DNA from: Rutpela maculata
Taxonomy: Eukaryota > Arthropoda > Insecta > Coleoptera > Cerambycidae
Assembly (NCBI GenBank): GCA_936432065.2
Contig: OW386285.2
Location: 180,970,890 to 181,034,889 of the forward strand
Reading direction: 5' to 3'
Length of the DNA stretch: 64,000 bases
The notes under the pieces are model-generated. The model had not been told where the DNA came from and did not search any database. It worked only from the letters and a program-made list of their open reading frames with translations. Positions 22,793-34,800 of the stretch are shown piece by piece. Within the stretch, counting starts at the first letter, position 1; each line of letters starts with the position of its first letter. The translations under genes were made by a program, and so were the position numbers.

Positions 22793-22951
22793 TTTTTTTT
22801 TCTTTTTTTTTCCGTAAAAGCCAGTCACCCTTTATACTCTGTGGCTCCGACACTCACAGAGGGGAGCTGGTAGTACCGGCAGCCACTCCCCACGTCCGTG
22901 GGGTGAGTGACTACTGGGTCCGAGAATCGTGTGCCCTGAGTAGACGTAATG
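22793..22951 (-). mobile_element. Family A1 3'-end fragment, about 150 bp
   Basis: Contains only the A-tail, the two-hairpin 3' UTR and the last few codons (ending at a TAG in the sequence ACCCAGTAG), then ATT repeats. It is an extreme 5' truncation and defines the minimum 3' sequence retained by a successful insertion. Confidence 0.85.
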
Positions 22952-22980
22952 ACTATTATTATTATTATTATTATTATTAT

Positions 22981-24398
22981 TTTTTTTTTTTTTTTTCGGG
23001 TAGCCCGCTGCCGGACAGGACTTGCGTGGCCTCCGACACCTCACGGTAGCCGCGCCGGCAAATTCCTTACAGCCACTCTCCACAACCTGTGGAGTTAGTG
23101 ACCGCAAATACCTAAATCGTGTGCCCTAAGTAGACGAAGGGACCAGAAGATAACCGCCTTCTGCATCTGGCCTGCCAACCATTCTGCTGAATTCTGACAG
23201 GCCGGTATGATCTTCAATTCTGAGAGCAGTGAAGGCTTCATCCCTCCGAGTACACCGATTATTAGGACGACCATCTTGACCGAGTAGTCTGGGTACAGCA
23301 CTTGGAGCTCATACTGGAGATCACGATATTTGGTCCGTTTTTCCCCCTCCTTCAAAGCGATGTTTGTCTCAGCAGGTGCTGAGAATTCAATTACAAACAT
23401 CACTTTGTTCTGATGGTCGAGGAGGACTAAGTCAGGCTTGTTGGCTTGAATTAGCCTGACGGTCGGGAACGAGTAGTTCCAATAAATTCGGCACCTCTCG
23501 TTCTCGACAACGGACTCAATATCTCCGGGGATGTAAGGCAGCACGAGTGCCGTAGGTGGTAGTATAGCACTCGTAAAGCCGCGTTATGGCGGTGGATGTA
23601 GGCCGAAATCGCGTATACCGGGCATGCTGAAAGCAAATGCATCAGCGATTCCGGCGCCTGACGGCAGGTCCTGCAGTTGGTATTAGGGACCTCTACACCC
23701 ATTACGCGGCTCCGGTAGACCAAGGTGTTTATTACACCATCCTGACAGGCCACAATGAATCCCTCGGTCTCCGACTTAAGCCCAGCTGACCTTAAAAAGG
23801 CGAATGTCAGCCTAGTCGATACACCCAGTGTTTCCATGTTTTTCTAGTATACACCGTGCATGGGTTTATCGACATGCTGCCTAAGCAGGCTCTCCTGTTC
23901 GGCAGCTTTTATTTGGGCTTTCAGACGAGTCGGCTGAAGCTCAGTGACTGACTCTGGATCAGCACGGCGCCGGCCGCCTCGTCTGGCGTCGAATACGAGA
24001 CCGAGTTCATTTGCGGCTCTTCTTGCTGCCTTAAACAATCCTGCGCCCACCCCTGCGATTTCGTGATCTCTCACTAATAGCAGGAGCGGATCCGAGCTCC
24101 TGAGGATGTTACATGCCATACTCAGTACTACTCTGCCATGCATACACTCCAGACCCAAGAGTCCTCGCCCCCCCCCTCCGATGACGTGGGAGGTAAACAC
24201 GAGGAACGGACGATCTAGGATGAATACTCCTATGGATGTTCATCATCTTGCGGGTGTCTCTGTCTAGTTGGCGCAGATCATCTACCGTCCATTTTACTAC
24301 TCCAAAGGAGTAGAGCAGAACAGGAACGGCAAGCATGTTAGTAGCAGACGCCTTATTCTTCCCCGAAAGTTCGGACGACCAAATCTTTCGGAGTAGGC
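22981..24398 (-). mobile_element. Family B R4-like element, 5'-truncated and broken
   Basis: Runs from the A-tail at 22981 to a truncation at 24398 inside the RT-endonuclease linker. The minus-strand frames (24336-24109, 24200-23844, 23837-23451, 23544-23095) cover LAVPVLLYSFGVVKW, a CCHC finger (CRTCRQAPESLMHLLSACP) and the endonuclease (NKPDLVLLDHQNKVMFVIEF). Frame breaks include a deletion of about 22 bp near 23547 relative to the copy at 54786 and a stop near 23847. It is bounded by ATT repeats on both sides. Confidence 0.85.
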
Positions 24399-24426
24399 GT
24401 TATTATTATTATTATTATTATTATTA

Positions 24427-27400
24427 TTTTTTTTTTTTTAGTTTATAAAAGCCAGTCACCCTTTATACTCTGTGGCTCCGACACTCACAGAGGGGAGCTG
24501 GTAGTACCGGCAGCAACTCCCCACGTCCGTGGCATGAGTGACTACTGGGTCCGAGAATCGTGTGCCCTGAGTAGACGTAATGAGCCGAGGATAATGGCCT
24601 TCTGCATCCTGCCGACTAAGATCTCTGCCGAGTTTCGGCATGCCGGTATGATCTTTAGTTCTGAAAGCAGTGTGTGTCTCGTTCCACCGAGTTCTCCTAT
24701 GATCAGGACCACTAGCTTAACAGTATGGCCTGGGTAAAGCCTGCGGAGCTCGAAGAGCAAATCTCGATATTTCGTCCGTTTTTCCTCCTCTTTCAAGACA
24801 ATGTTATTCTCCGCGGGAGCCGAGAACTCCACGACAAACATTGTCTTGAGTTGGTGGTCGAGGAGTACCATGTCAGACTTATTAGCTTGTATTTGCCTGA
24901 CGGTGGGAAACGAGTAGTTCCAATAAATTAGACACTTCTCATTTCCCACAACGGACTCAATATCCCCCGGAGCGTAAGGCAGCACTGGTGTCTCGTCTAT
25001 CCCATACGAGTGCCTTAAGTGATAATAAAGCACTCGTAATGCTGCGTCGTGCCTCTGGATATAGGCCGAGACTGCATATACTGGACAAGCCGACAGCAAA
25101 TGCATTAATGTCTCCGGCGCCCTGTGGCAGGTCCTGCAGCTGACATCAGGGACCTCTATACCCATGACACGACTTCGATAGACGAGTGTGTTGAATACAC
25201 CATCCTGGCACGCCATTATGAATCCCTCGGTCTCAGACTTCAGCCCGGCTGACCTTAAGAAAGCAAAAGTCAGCCTTTCGGATAAGCCGCGGTCTTCTAT
25301 ATTTTTATAGAAGACGCCGTGCAATGGCTTATCTGAGTGTCGCTGCAGAAATAGATCAATTTCAGCAGCTTTGACTTGGGCTTTTTGCCGAGCAGGTTCC
25401 AACTCGGTGACAGAGTCTTGGTTAACCCGCTCAGCGTCAAAGACCAGACCGAGTTCATCGGCGGCTCTGCGTGCTTCTTTAAACAAAAAGGCTCCTACTC
25501 CTGCACTTTCATGGTTTCGGACCATGCAGAGGAGGGGATCCGAACTCCTTATGACCTTACAGGCTCCATCCAGAACCATTCTGTTATGGAGACTTTCCAA
25601 ACTCAAGAGTCCACGGTCTCCCCGATGTCGTGGGAGATATAACCGTGGAACGGACGATTTAGGGTGCAAACTCCTATAGAGATGCATCTTTTTTCGGGTT
25701 CCTACATCGAGTTGACGCAGCTCCTCTTGATTCCATTTAATTACTCCGAAGGAGTAGAGGAGGATCGGAACGGCAAGCATATTGGTAGCAGACACCTTGT
25801 TCTTCCCCGACAGATCTGAAGACCAGATCTGTCGGAGTCGGTGCTGATACTTGCCGCGGAAAGCGTTTTTACTACACTCATTTCTTTGGTGGAGCGTTGC
25901 TCGACACCCAAGTAAGTGTACGACTCTCCGGCATCTAAATGTTGTAAGATGCTTCCGTCCACAAGCTGCGCATCCTCTCCGTGGTCACCACATCGTCCTC
26001 TCTTGAGGTAGACTAGTTTACACTTGTCCAACTCAAATTCCATGCCGACAGCCTGCGTGTACTCCTGTACCACCCTGAGGGACTGGCGTAAATCTCTCTC
26101 TCCGGAGGCATAAAGTTTAAGGTCATCCATGTAAAACATATGGGTGACCTTATGCCTCCTGTCGCCGGGGGTACCGCAGTTGTATCCACGGGTATTTCGA
26201 AGCGAAATGGATAATGGTAGTAGTGAGATGCAAAACAGAAGGGGGCTTAGGGAATCTCCCTGAAATACTCCCCTTCTGAACAATACCGGCTCTGTCTGGA
26301 CTCTGCTGTTACCTGATGTTATGGTAAAGCGAGTCCTCCAGAGCGGCATGAGTTCTTCGATACATCTCACTACGGGACCTGGCACCGCAAGACATCTGAG
26401 CAAGTGGACAATAAGCTCATGGGATGTCATATCAAATGCCTTGCGGTAGTCGATCCAGGCCATAGAGAGGTTACGCTTATACTGCACGGAGTCCTGCGTG
26501 ATACATCTGTCGATCAGCAGGTTCTCCTTGCAGCCAGCGACACCTCTCTTTGACCCTCTTTGCTCATATATCCGTTCGTAAACCCGTTCAACTGCTTGGA
26601 GCACCCGCATGTACAAGATGCGTGTAAACAACTTGTAGCATGCGTTTAAGCAAGTTATCGGCCGGTAATTTTTTGGGTTAGACAAATCTCCGTTCTTTGG
26701 GATCAGCACTGTCCGCCCCTCGACAACCCAAGAAGGAATTTGCTGCTCCCCATTTAGCCATGAATTAAAAATTCTGGCCAAATGGTGGTGGGTACTGGAA
26801 AACTTTTTCCACCAAAAGTTATTTATCCCATCGGGACCTGGAGCAGCAAAGTTCTTAGAGCCCTCAAGAGCTCTTCGAACCTCTTCTGGGGTTATCGGTT
26901 GGCACACCTCGTTTGGTTGTTGAAACATTTGGCAAAAGGCTTCAAAGTGTGCCAGGGCTGGAGTGTCTCTGTTGAGTGGGAGCTTCTGTCCGTAGAGCGT
27001 TTTCCAGAAGTTTTCCACCTGATCTACAGTTGGCGGATTCTCTACAACACGCTGAGGCGGTTCGAAAAGGCGCGAGGGCTTTTTGCGGAATAGATTGTTT
27101 TCCGCCAGCCCCCTCGCCCGCCTCACTAGTGACCTTTTACAAGTCACTAGCATCCGTATCCGATCAAAGCAGTGCTGCTTGGTGGTTCGCAGCACTGCCC
27201 CATTCAGTGTGTGATGGGCGCGTCTTAAATTGGCGGTTATGCGCCTAACTTTAGGCGTGAATGTATTATTGGCCGCCATATAGTCCATCACACATTGGAT
27301 ACGGGATGCATGTTGCCTCGCCGACCGGATCTTGGCTTCCATCTTATGTATACGCCGCTCCGCTCTCTCCTGTGGGGAGGCAGTGTTCCGCCTCTCCCCT

Positions 27401-28132
27401 GGGGTTAAGCGCTGTGCAGCAGCGTATACGGCACAGTTTATGCGCCAGATGTCAGCCCCTTCTGGTATCGCTTCACGAAGTTCAGCATCCACTCTGGCTA
27501 GGTCTTCTGATCTGGGGGGTCTGATGCAGTGTAACCACCTTCTTGTGTTAAGGCCCTCTGGTGTTAGTGGAACGTCTAGATCTGCCTCCTCAACCAGTTC
27601 ATTCAGCGGCTCTTCAACCGCCTCATTTACCGGCTGAGGAACAGCTCTCACGTAGCCCCTGCTACGAAGGTGGGATACATAATCACGCAGATTTTGCGGC
27701 GTGAAGGCGCTGTGCTCCGGGTGTCTTTCACACCACAGAGCATGCATTCGCGCCATATACCCCCTTCGTGCGGGCTCACTGCTTTCGTAGCACAGCAGAA
27801 GATTATTCCTCAGCTCATCTGTCCACTCAAAGCGTCCATGTGTCTCGCGGTCGTCATTGTCAGGCAATCCGTCCGGTTGGGCCCCACCACCTTGCCTGTG
27901 ACCCCCATCCAGATGGGGTCGATTGTGGGGGCCCTGTCTTCTGTTGCCTGGAACCAGAAGATTTCAGCTTGTTAGGTGGTTAGCCTAACAAGCCCACGGC
28001 CGACACCAGAGGGGAAGTCTCTTTCTCCTCCCGGGTGCGCTAGCACTGTCGGTCCGGATTTTGCACCCGTGGCTGGAGTAAGTGGTGTCGCTACTCACCA
28101 AAGGCTAGCTGGATGTAAGGAGCCCCTCCTGC
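24427..28132 (-). mobile_element. Full-length family A1 element, one frameshift
   Basis: Extends from the A-tail (T-run 24427-24439 on the plus strand) to the 5' end (GCAGGAGGGG on the minus strand, 28132). ATT repeats lie on both sides. The 5' leader, ORF and 3' UTR are all present. The ORF is split by loss of one A in an A-run. Confidence 0.9.
24542..27867 (-). pseudogene. Family A1 polyprotein, single-base frameshift
   Basis: Two long open parts, 25741-27867 and 24542-25795, together cover the whole protein. In order: Myb/SANT-like region (GRFEWTDELRNNLLLCYESSEPA), RT blocks (NYRPITCLNACYKLFTRIL, AWIDYRKAFDM, GVFQGDSLSPLLF, FYMDDLKLYA), CCHC finger (CRTCHRAPETLMHLLSACP) and endonuclease (KSDMVLLDHQLKTMFVVEF, with S in place of the P of PD). 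The frame breaks at about 25865-25870, where a six-A run of the sister copy at 37296 has five. The frame is open upstream of 27867 with no ATG, so the start shown is only the edge of a TTG-led frame. Confidence 0.85.
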
Positions 28133-28160
28133 TTATTATTATTATTATTATTATTATTAT

Positions 28161-29178
28161 TTTTTTTTTTTTAAAACCAGTCACCCTTCTCTGTGGCTCC
28201 GACCCTCACAGAGGGGAGCTGGTAGTACCGGCAGCCACTCCCCACACCCGTGGGGTAAGTGACTACTGGGTCCGGGAATCGTGTGCCCTGAGCAGACGTA
28301 GTGAACCGAGGATGACGGTCTTCTGCAATCTGCCGGCTAAGACCTCTGCCGAGTTTCGGCATGCCGGTATGATCTTAAGTTCCGAAAGCAGTGTGTGTCT
28401 CGTTCCACCGAGGGCTCCTATAATCAGTACCACTATCTTAACAGTATGGTCTGGGTACAGTCTGCCGAGTTCGAAGAGCAGATCTCGATATTTTGTCCGT
28501 TTTTCCTCCTCCTTCAAGACAATGTTGTTCTCCGCGGGAGCCGAGAACTCCACGACAAACATTGTCTTGAGTTGATGGTCGAGGAGTACTACGTCAGGCT
28601 TGTTGGCTTGTATTTGCCTGACGGTGGGAAAAGAGTAGTTCCAATAAATTAGACACTTCTCATTTCCCACAACGGACTCAATATGCCCCGGAGCGTAAGG
28701 CAGCACTGGTGTTTCGTCTATCCCATACGAGTGCCTTAAATATGTCGGGCAAGCCGACAGCAAGTGCATAAGAGTCTCTGGCGCCCTGCGGCAGGCCCTG
28801 CAGCTGACATCAGGGACCTCTATACCCATGACACGACTACGATAGACGAGGGTGTTAAATACATCATCCTGGCAAGCCATTATGAATCCCTCGGTCTCAG
28901 ACTTCAGCCCGGCTGACCTTAAGAAGGCAAAGGTCAGCCTTTCGGATAAGCCAAGGTTCTCTATATTTTTATAGAAAACTCCATGCATTGGCTTATCCGT
29001 GTGAAGCTGCAGAAAGATGTTGTGTTCTGCAGCTTTAATTTGGGCTTTTCGTCGAGCAGGTTCCAACTCGGTGACAGAGTCGGGATTTACCCGCTCGACG
29101 TCGAAGGAGAGACAAAGTTCATCGGCTGCTCTCTGTGCTGCCTTAAACAAAAATGCTCCTGTTCCTGCACTTTCATGC
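28161..29178 (-). mobile_element. Family A3 element, 5'-truncated, with a 57-bp deletion
   Basis: Carries the 3' UTR and the last roughly 300 codons (28263 to about 29178). Truncation is inside the linker after MHESAG, directly into ATT repeats. The finger CRACRRAPETLMHLLSACP is intact. The next 19 codons (between CPTY and LRHSYG) are missing in frame, apparently by a deletion between short TATG/ATGG-like repeats near 28740. The endonuclease motif KPDVVLLD...VVEF is intact. Confidence 0.85.
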
Positions 29179-29200
29179 ATTATTATTATTATTATTATTA

Positions 29201-30132
29201 TTTTTTTTTTTCGCGTGCGCGATGCTGGACAGTTCTCCCGTGTCTCCGACATTCTCACGGGAGAAGCGCCAGCGAATTATCCACAGCCACTCCCCGCATC
29301 CCGCAGGGTTAGTGACTGTAGATGCCAGATTCGTGTGCCCTAAGAAGACGAAGGGACCCCAGGATAACTGCCTTCTGCATTTGGCCTGCCAACCACTCGG
29401 CTGACTTTTGGCAGGCTGGTATGGCCTTTAATTCCGAGAGCAGCGTAGGCCTCATTCCACCAAGTACACCGATTATCAGGACGACCATCTTGACCGAGTA
29501 GTCTGGGTATAGCACTCGGAGCTCATACCGGAGATCTCGGTATTTAGTCCGTTTTTCTCCCTCCTTCAAGATGATGTTTGTCTCGGCAGGTGCCGAGAAC
29601 TCGATGACATACATCATCTTGGTTTGGTGGTCGAGGAGGACTATGTCAGGCTTGTTTTGAATCTGCCTGACCGTCGGAAACGAGTAGTTCCAGTATATAC
29701 GGCACTTCTCGTTCTCGACAACGGACTCGATCTCTCCGGGGACGTAAGGCAGCACTGGTGCTTGGTCTACTTGGTACGAGTGCCGTAGGTAGTAGTACAG
29801 CACCCGTAGGGCCGCGTTATGTCTATGGATGTAGGCCGAAGTCGCATAAATCGGACATGCAGATAGTAAATGCATGAGCGACTCCGGCGCCTGACGGCAG
29901 GTCCTACAATTAACATCAGGGACCTCCACACCCATAATGCGACTGCGGTAGACCAACGTGTTAATAACACCATCTTGGCAGGCCACAATGAATCCTTCGG
30001 TCTCCGACTTTAGCCCTGCTGACCGTAGAAAAGCAAAGGTCAGCTTTGCCGATAAACCCAGCGTCTCTATGTTGTTATAGAAAACACCGTGCATGGGCTT
30101 ATCGACGTGCTGCCTGAACAGATTTCTCTGCA
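29201..30132 (-). mobile_element. Family B element, 5'-truncated
   Basis: Starts at the A-tail at 29201. The open frame runs from 29309 to about 30130 with LTFAFLRSAGLKSETEG, finger CRTCRQAPESLMHLLSACP and endonuclease NKPDIVLLDHQTKMMYVIEF. The sequence IQNKPD lacks the alanine codon found in relatives (3-bp deletion). The 5' truncation at about 30132 falls in the linker before DKPMHGVFY. It is nearly intact for its length and ends in a short ATT. Confidence 0.85.
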
Positions 30133-30135
30133 TTA

Positions 30136-30688
30136 TTTTTTTTTTTCCCTTCTCAGGTGTTCCTGGTTTGTCTGCTGTAATCGGGTACATGGTACCAAGA
30201 TCACAACATTGACTAGTCACTCCCAAGGAATGATCTCACGATACCAGCTGTATGGAGAATTACTGCTTTTTGCATTCTCGGGTATATAGTGGGGTCAATA
30301 CCAATCTTTTGTAGCGACGTTTTTAGGTTTTTAGGTATTACTCCGAGCGCAGATAGTATTACAGGGACTATGGTGACCTTCCTCATATTCCACATATCCA
30401 AAATTTCGTTTTTTAAGTCACTGTAGTGCGATATTTTCTCCTCATATTTCTCCGTCATATTTCTTGTATTCGGGATCGAGATGTCAATGATCAATGTTTC
30501 CATTTGTTGTTTGTCTATGACGGCTATATCTGGGCGATTGTGTAGAACCGTGAGGTCCGTTATTATGGCTCTGTCCCAGTAGACTTTATACCGTTCGTTC
30601 TCTTCAACTGGGTTCGGGTTGTATATGTAGTAGGGAGTCTGAGAGTCATGATGTATTCCGCATATTTTTGGAATTTCCAGGTATACTA

Positions 30689-30690
<2 letters not shown>
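30136..30690 (-). mobile_element. C-type R4-like 3' fragment (lineage 2)
   Basis: The minus-strand frame 30690-30213 reads NRPDIAVIDKQQMETLIIDI (PD-X14-D endonuclease core). It continues HYSDLKNEILDMWNMRKVTI, then VPVILSALGVIPKNL and MQKAVILHTAGIVRSFLG. It shares only the general pattern with family A and with the other C-type copies, so it is a separate lineage. It begins with ATT repeats (5' truncation). Its 3' end is fused to the family B copy with only one or two ATT units left. Confidence 0.8.

Positions 30691-30743
<53 letters not shown>
30691..30743. repeat. (ATT)n tract
   Basis: About 17 ATT units, followed by the A-tail (T-run) of the next element. Confidence 0.9.
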
Positions 30744-30744
<1 letters not shown>

Positions 30745-31805
30745 TTTTTATTTTTTTTTTTTGTGAAGCCAGTCGCCCTTCTCTCTGTCTCCGATGCCAG
30801 AGAGGGTACGCTGGTAATACCAGAGACCACTCCCTACGCCGTAGGGTCAGTGGTCACTAGGTCCGCGAATCGTGTGCTCTGAGCAGGCGTAACGAGCCAA
30901 GGATAACGGCCTTCTGCATTCTTCCGGCTAAGATTTCTGCCGAGTTTCGGCATGCCGGTATCGTCTTCAATTCCGAAAGCAGTGTGCGCCTCACCCCACC
31001 TAGGCATCCTATGATAAGAACCACTAGTTTAACAGTGTGGTCCGGATAGAGTCTACGGAGTTCGAAGAGAAGGTCTCGATATTTAGTCCGTTTTTCCTCC
31101 TCTTTCAGAACAATGTTTGTTTCCCCTGGGGCGGAGAATTCAATGACAAACATTGTCCTAAGTTGGTGGTCGAGGAGGACTAAATCAGGTTTATTGGCCT
31201 GTATTTGCCTGAGGGTGGGAAACGAGTAGTTCCAATAAATTAGGCACCGCTCATTTCCCACTACGGACTCAATATCCCCCGGAGCGTAAGGCAGCACTGG
31301 TGTCTCGTCTATCCCATACGTATGCCGCAAATGATAGTACAGCACACGTAATGCTCCATCATGTCTGTGGATATAGGCCGAGACAGCGTATGTCGGACAA
31401 GCTGACAACAGGTGCATAAGTGTCTCCGGCGCCCTTCGGCAGGCCCTACAGTTTACATCAAGAACCTCTATACCCAGAACATGACTTCGATAGACGAGTG
31501 TGTTAAAGACACCATCCTGGCAAGTCATAATGAACCCTTCAGTCTCAGACTTCAGCCCAGCTGACCTTAGGAAAGCAAAGGTCAGCTTCTCAGATAAGCC
31601 CCTGTCTTCGATGTTCTTGTAGAAGACTCCATGCAAGGGCTTATCTTTATGCAGCTGCAGAAATTTAGGTTGCTTTGCTGCTTTTGTATGGGCTTTTAGC
31701 TGAGCGGGTTCCAGCTCGGTGACAGAACTCGGGTTTACCCGCCCAGTGTCGAAGTCGAGACCAAGTTCATCGGCTGCTCGTTGTGCTGCCTTGAATAAGA
31801 ACGCT
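30744..31805 (-). mobile_element. Family A2 element, 5'-truncated
   Basis: Contains the A2-type 3' UTR and an open frame from 30857 to about 31800 with finger CRACRRAPETLMHLLSACP and endonuclease NKPDLVLLDHQLRTMFVIEF. The truncation falls at FLFKAAQRAADEL. No stops are seen in the retained part, so it is young. ATT repeats lie on both sides. Confidence 0.85.
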
Positions 31806-31825
31806 TATTATTATTATTATTATTA

Positions 31826-34800
31826 TTTTTTTTTTTTTGTAAAAGCCAGTCACCCTTTAAACTCTGTGGCTCCGACACTCACAGAGGGGAGCTGGTAGTA
31901 CCGGTAGCCACTCCCCACGCCCGTGGGGTGAGTGACTACTGGGTCAGCGAATCGTGTGTCCTGAGCAGACGTAATGAACCGAGGATGACGGTCTTCTGCA
32001 TTCTGCCGGCTAAGACCTCTGCCGAATTTCGGCATGCCGGTATGATCTTAAGTTCTGAAAGCAGTGTGTGTCTCGTTCCACCGAGGGCTCCTATAATCAG
32101 TACCACTAACTTAACAGTATGGTCTGGATAGAGTCTGCGGAGTTCGAAGAGCAAATCTCGATATTTTGTCCGTTTTTCCTCCTCCTTCAAGACAATGTTG
32201 TTCTCCGCGGGAGCCGAGAACTCCACGACAAACATTGTCTTGAGTTGGTGGTCGAGGAGGACTATGTCAGGCTTGTTGGCTTGTATTTGCCTGACTGTGG
32301 GAAAAGAGTAGTTCCAATAAATTAGACACTTCTCATTTCCCACAACGGACTCAATATCCCCCGGAGCATAAGGCAGCACTGGTGTCTCGTCTATCCCATA
32401 CGAGTGCCTTAAGTGATAATAAAGCACTCGTAATGCTCCGTCGTGCCTCTGGATATAGGCCGAGACTGCATATGTCGGACAGACCGACAACAAGTGCATT
32501 AAAGTCTCTGGCGCCCTGCGGCAGGCCCTGCAGCTGACATCAGGGACCTCTATATCCATGACACGACTTCGATAAACGAGAGTGTTAAATACACCATCCT
32601 GGCAAGCCATTATGGTCTCAGACTTCAGCCCGGCTGACCTTAAGAAGGCAAAGGTCAGCCTTTCGGATAAGCCAAGATCTTCTATATTTTTATAGAAGAC
32701 TCCATGCATTGGCTTATCCGTATGAAGCTGCAGAAAGATGTTGTGTTCTGCAGCTTTAATTTGGGCTTTTCGCCGAGCAGGTTCTAACTCGGTGACAGAG
32801 TCGCGATTTACCCGCTCAACGTCGAAGGAGAGACCAAGTTCATCGGCTGCTCTCTGTGCTGCCTTAAACAAAAACGCTCCTATCCCTGCATTTTCATGGT
32901 CTCGGACCATGCAGAGGAGGGGATCCGAACTCCTGATAATCTTACAGGCTCCATCCAGAACCATCCCGTTATGGAGACTCTCCAAACTCAAGAGTCCACG
33001 GCCTCCGCGATGTCGTGGGAGGTATAACCGTGGAACGGACGATTTGGGATGCAAACTCCTATTGAGATGCATCTTCTTGCGGGTTCCTAAGTCGAGTTGA
33101 CGCAACTCCTCTCGGTTCCATTTCACCACTCCAAAGGAGTAGAGAAGGATCGGAACGGCAAGCATGTTGGTAGCAGACACCTTGTTCTTCCCCGACAGTT
33201 CTGAAGACCAAATCTGTCGGAGTCGGTGCTGATACTTACCGCGGAGAGCGTTTTTCACTACACTCACTTCTTGGGTGGAGCGTTGCTCGACACCCAAGTA
33301 AGTGTACGACTCTCCGGCATCTAGATGATGTAAGATGCTTCCGTCTACGAGCTGCGCGTCCTCTCCGTAGTCCCCGCATCGTCCTCTCTTGGGATGGACC
33401 AGTGCACATTTGTCCAACCCGAACTCCATAGCGACAGCCTGCGTGTACTCCTGTACCACCCTAAGGGACTGGTGTAGGTCCCTTTCTCCGGAGGCATAAA
33501 GTTTAAGGTCATCCATATAAAACAAATGGGTGACCTTATGCCTCCTATCGCCGGGGGTACCGCAGTTGTATCCACGGGTTTTCCGGAGCGAAACGGATAA
33601 TGGCAGTAGTGAGATGCAAAACAGAAGGGGGCTGAGGGAGTCTCCCTGAAATACTCCCCTTCTGAACGATACCGGCTCCGTCTGGACTCTATCGTTACCG
33701 GATGTTATAGTAAAGCGAGTCCTCCAGAGCGGCATCAGTTCTTCAATACATCTCACTACGGGACCGGGTACCGCAAGACATTGGAGCAAGTGTAAAATAA
33801 GCTCATGAGATGTCATGTCAAATGCCTTGCGGTAGTCGATCCAGGCCATGGAGAGGTTCCGCTTATACTGCACGGAGTCCTGCGTGACACATCTCCGCTC
33901 ATTCCCCACTACGGACTCAATATCCCCCGGAGCGTAAGGCAGCACTGGTGTCTCGTCTCTCCCATACGTATGCCGCAGATGATAGTACAGCACACGTAAT
34001 GCTCCATCATGTCTGTGGATATAGGCCGAGACAGCGTATGTCGGACAAGCCGACAACAGGTGCATAAGTGTCTCCGGCGCCCTTCGGCAGGCCCTACAGT
34101 TTACATCAAGGACCTCTATACCCAGGACATGACTTCGATAGACGAGTGTGTTAAAGACACCATCCTGGCAAGCCATAATGAACCTTTCGGTCTCAGACTT
34201 CAGCCCAGCTGACCTTAGGAAAGCAAAGGTCAGCTTCTCAGATAAGCCCCTGTCTTCGATGTTCTTGTAGAAGACTTCATGCAAGGGCTTATCTTTATGC
34301 AACTGCAGAAATTTACGTTGCTCTGCTGCTTTTGTATGGGCTTTTAGCTGAGCGAGTTCCAGCTCGGTGACAGAACTCGGGTTTACCCGCCCAGTGTCGA
34401 AGTCGAGACCAAGTTCATCGGCTGCTCGTTGTGCTGCCTTGAATAAGAACGCTCCCGTCCCTGCGTTTTCATGGTCGCGAACCATGCAGAGAAGGGGATC
34501 AGAACTCTTGATGATCTTGCAAGCTCCATCCAGAGCCGACCTGCTATGTAGATACTCCAAACTCAAGAGTCCACGGCCTCCCTGCTGTCGTGAGAGATAT
34601 AACCGCGGAACGGACGATTTTGTATGCAAACTTCTGTTGAGATGCATCATCTTTCGGGTTCCTACATCGAGTTGGCGCAACTCGCATTGTGTCCATTTCA
34701 CTACCCCAAAGGAGTGTAGAAGGATCGGAACGGCAAGCATGTTAGTTGCAGACAACCTTATTCTTCCCCGTCAGTTCAGAAGACCAAATCTGCCGAAGGA

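Noticed and set aside
29309..30226. 305-codon frame as one protein
   Set aside because: The first roughly 30 codons come from the neighbouring C-type fragment. Family B sequence begins near 30132.
30213..30830. Start of the open frame with a run of isoleucines
   Set aside because: The first 50 or so codons are the ATT tract. The real element fragment begins at about 30690.
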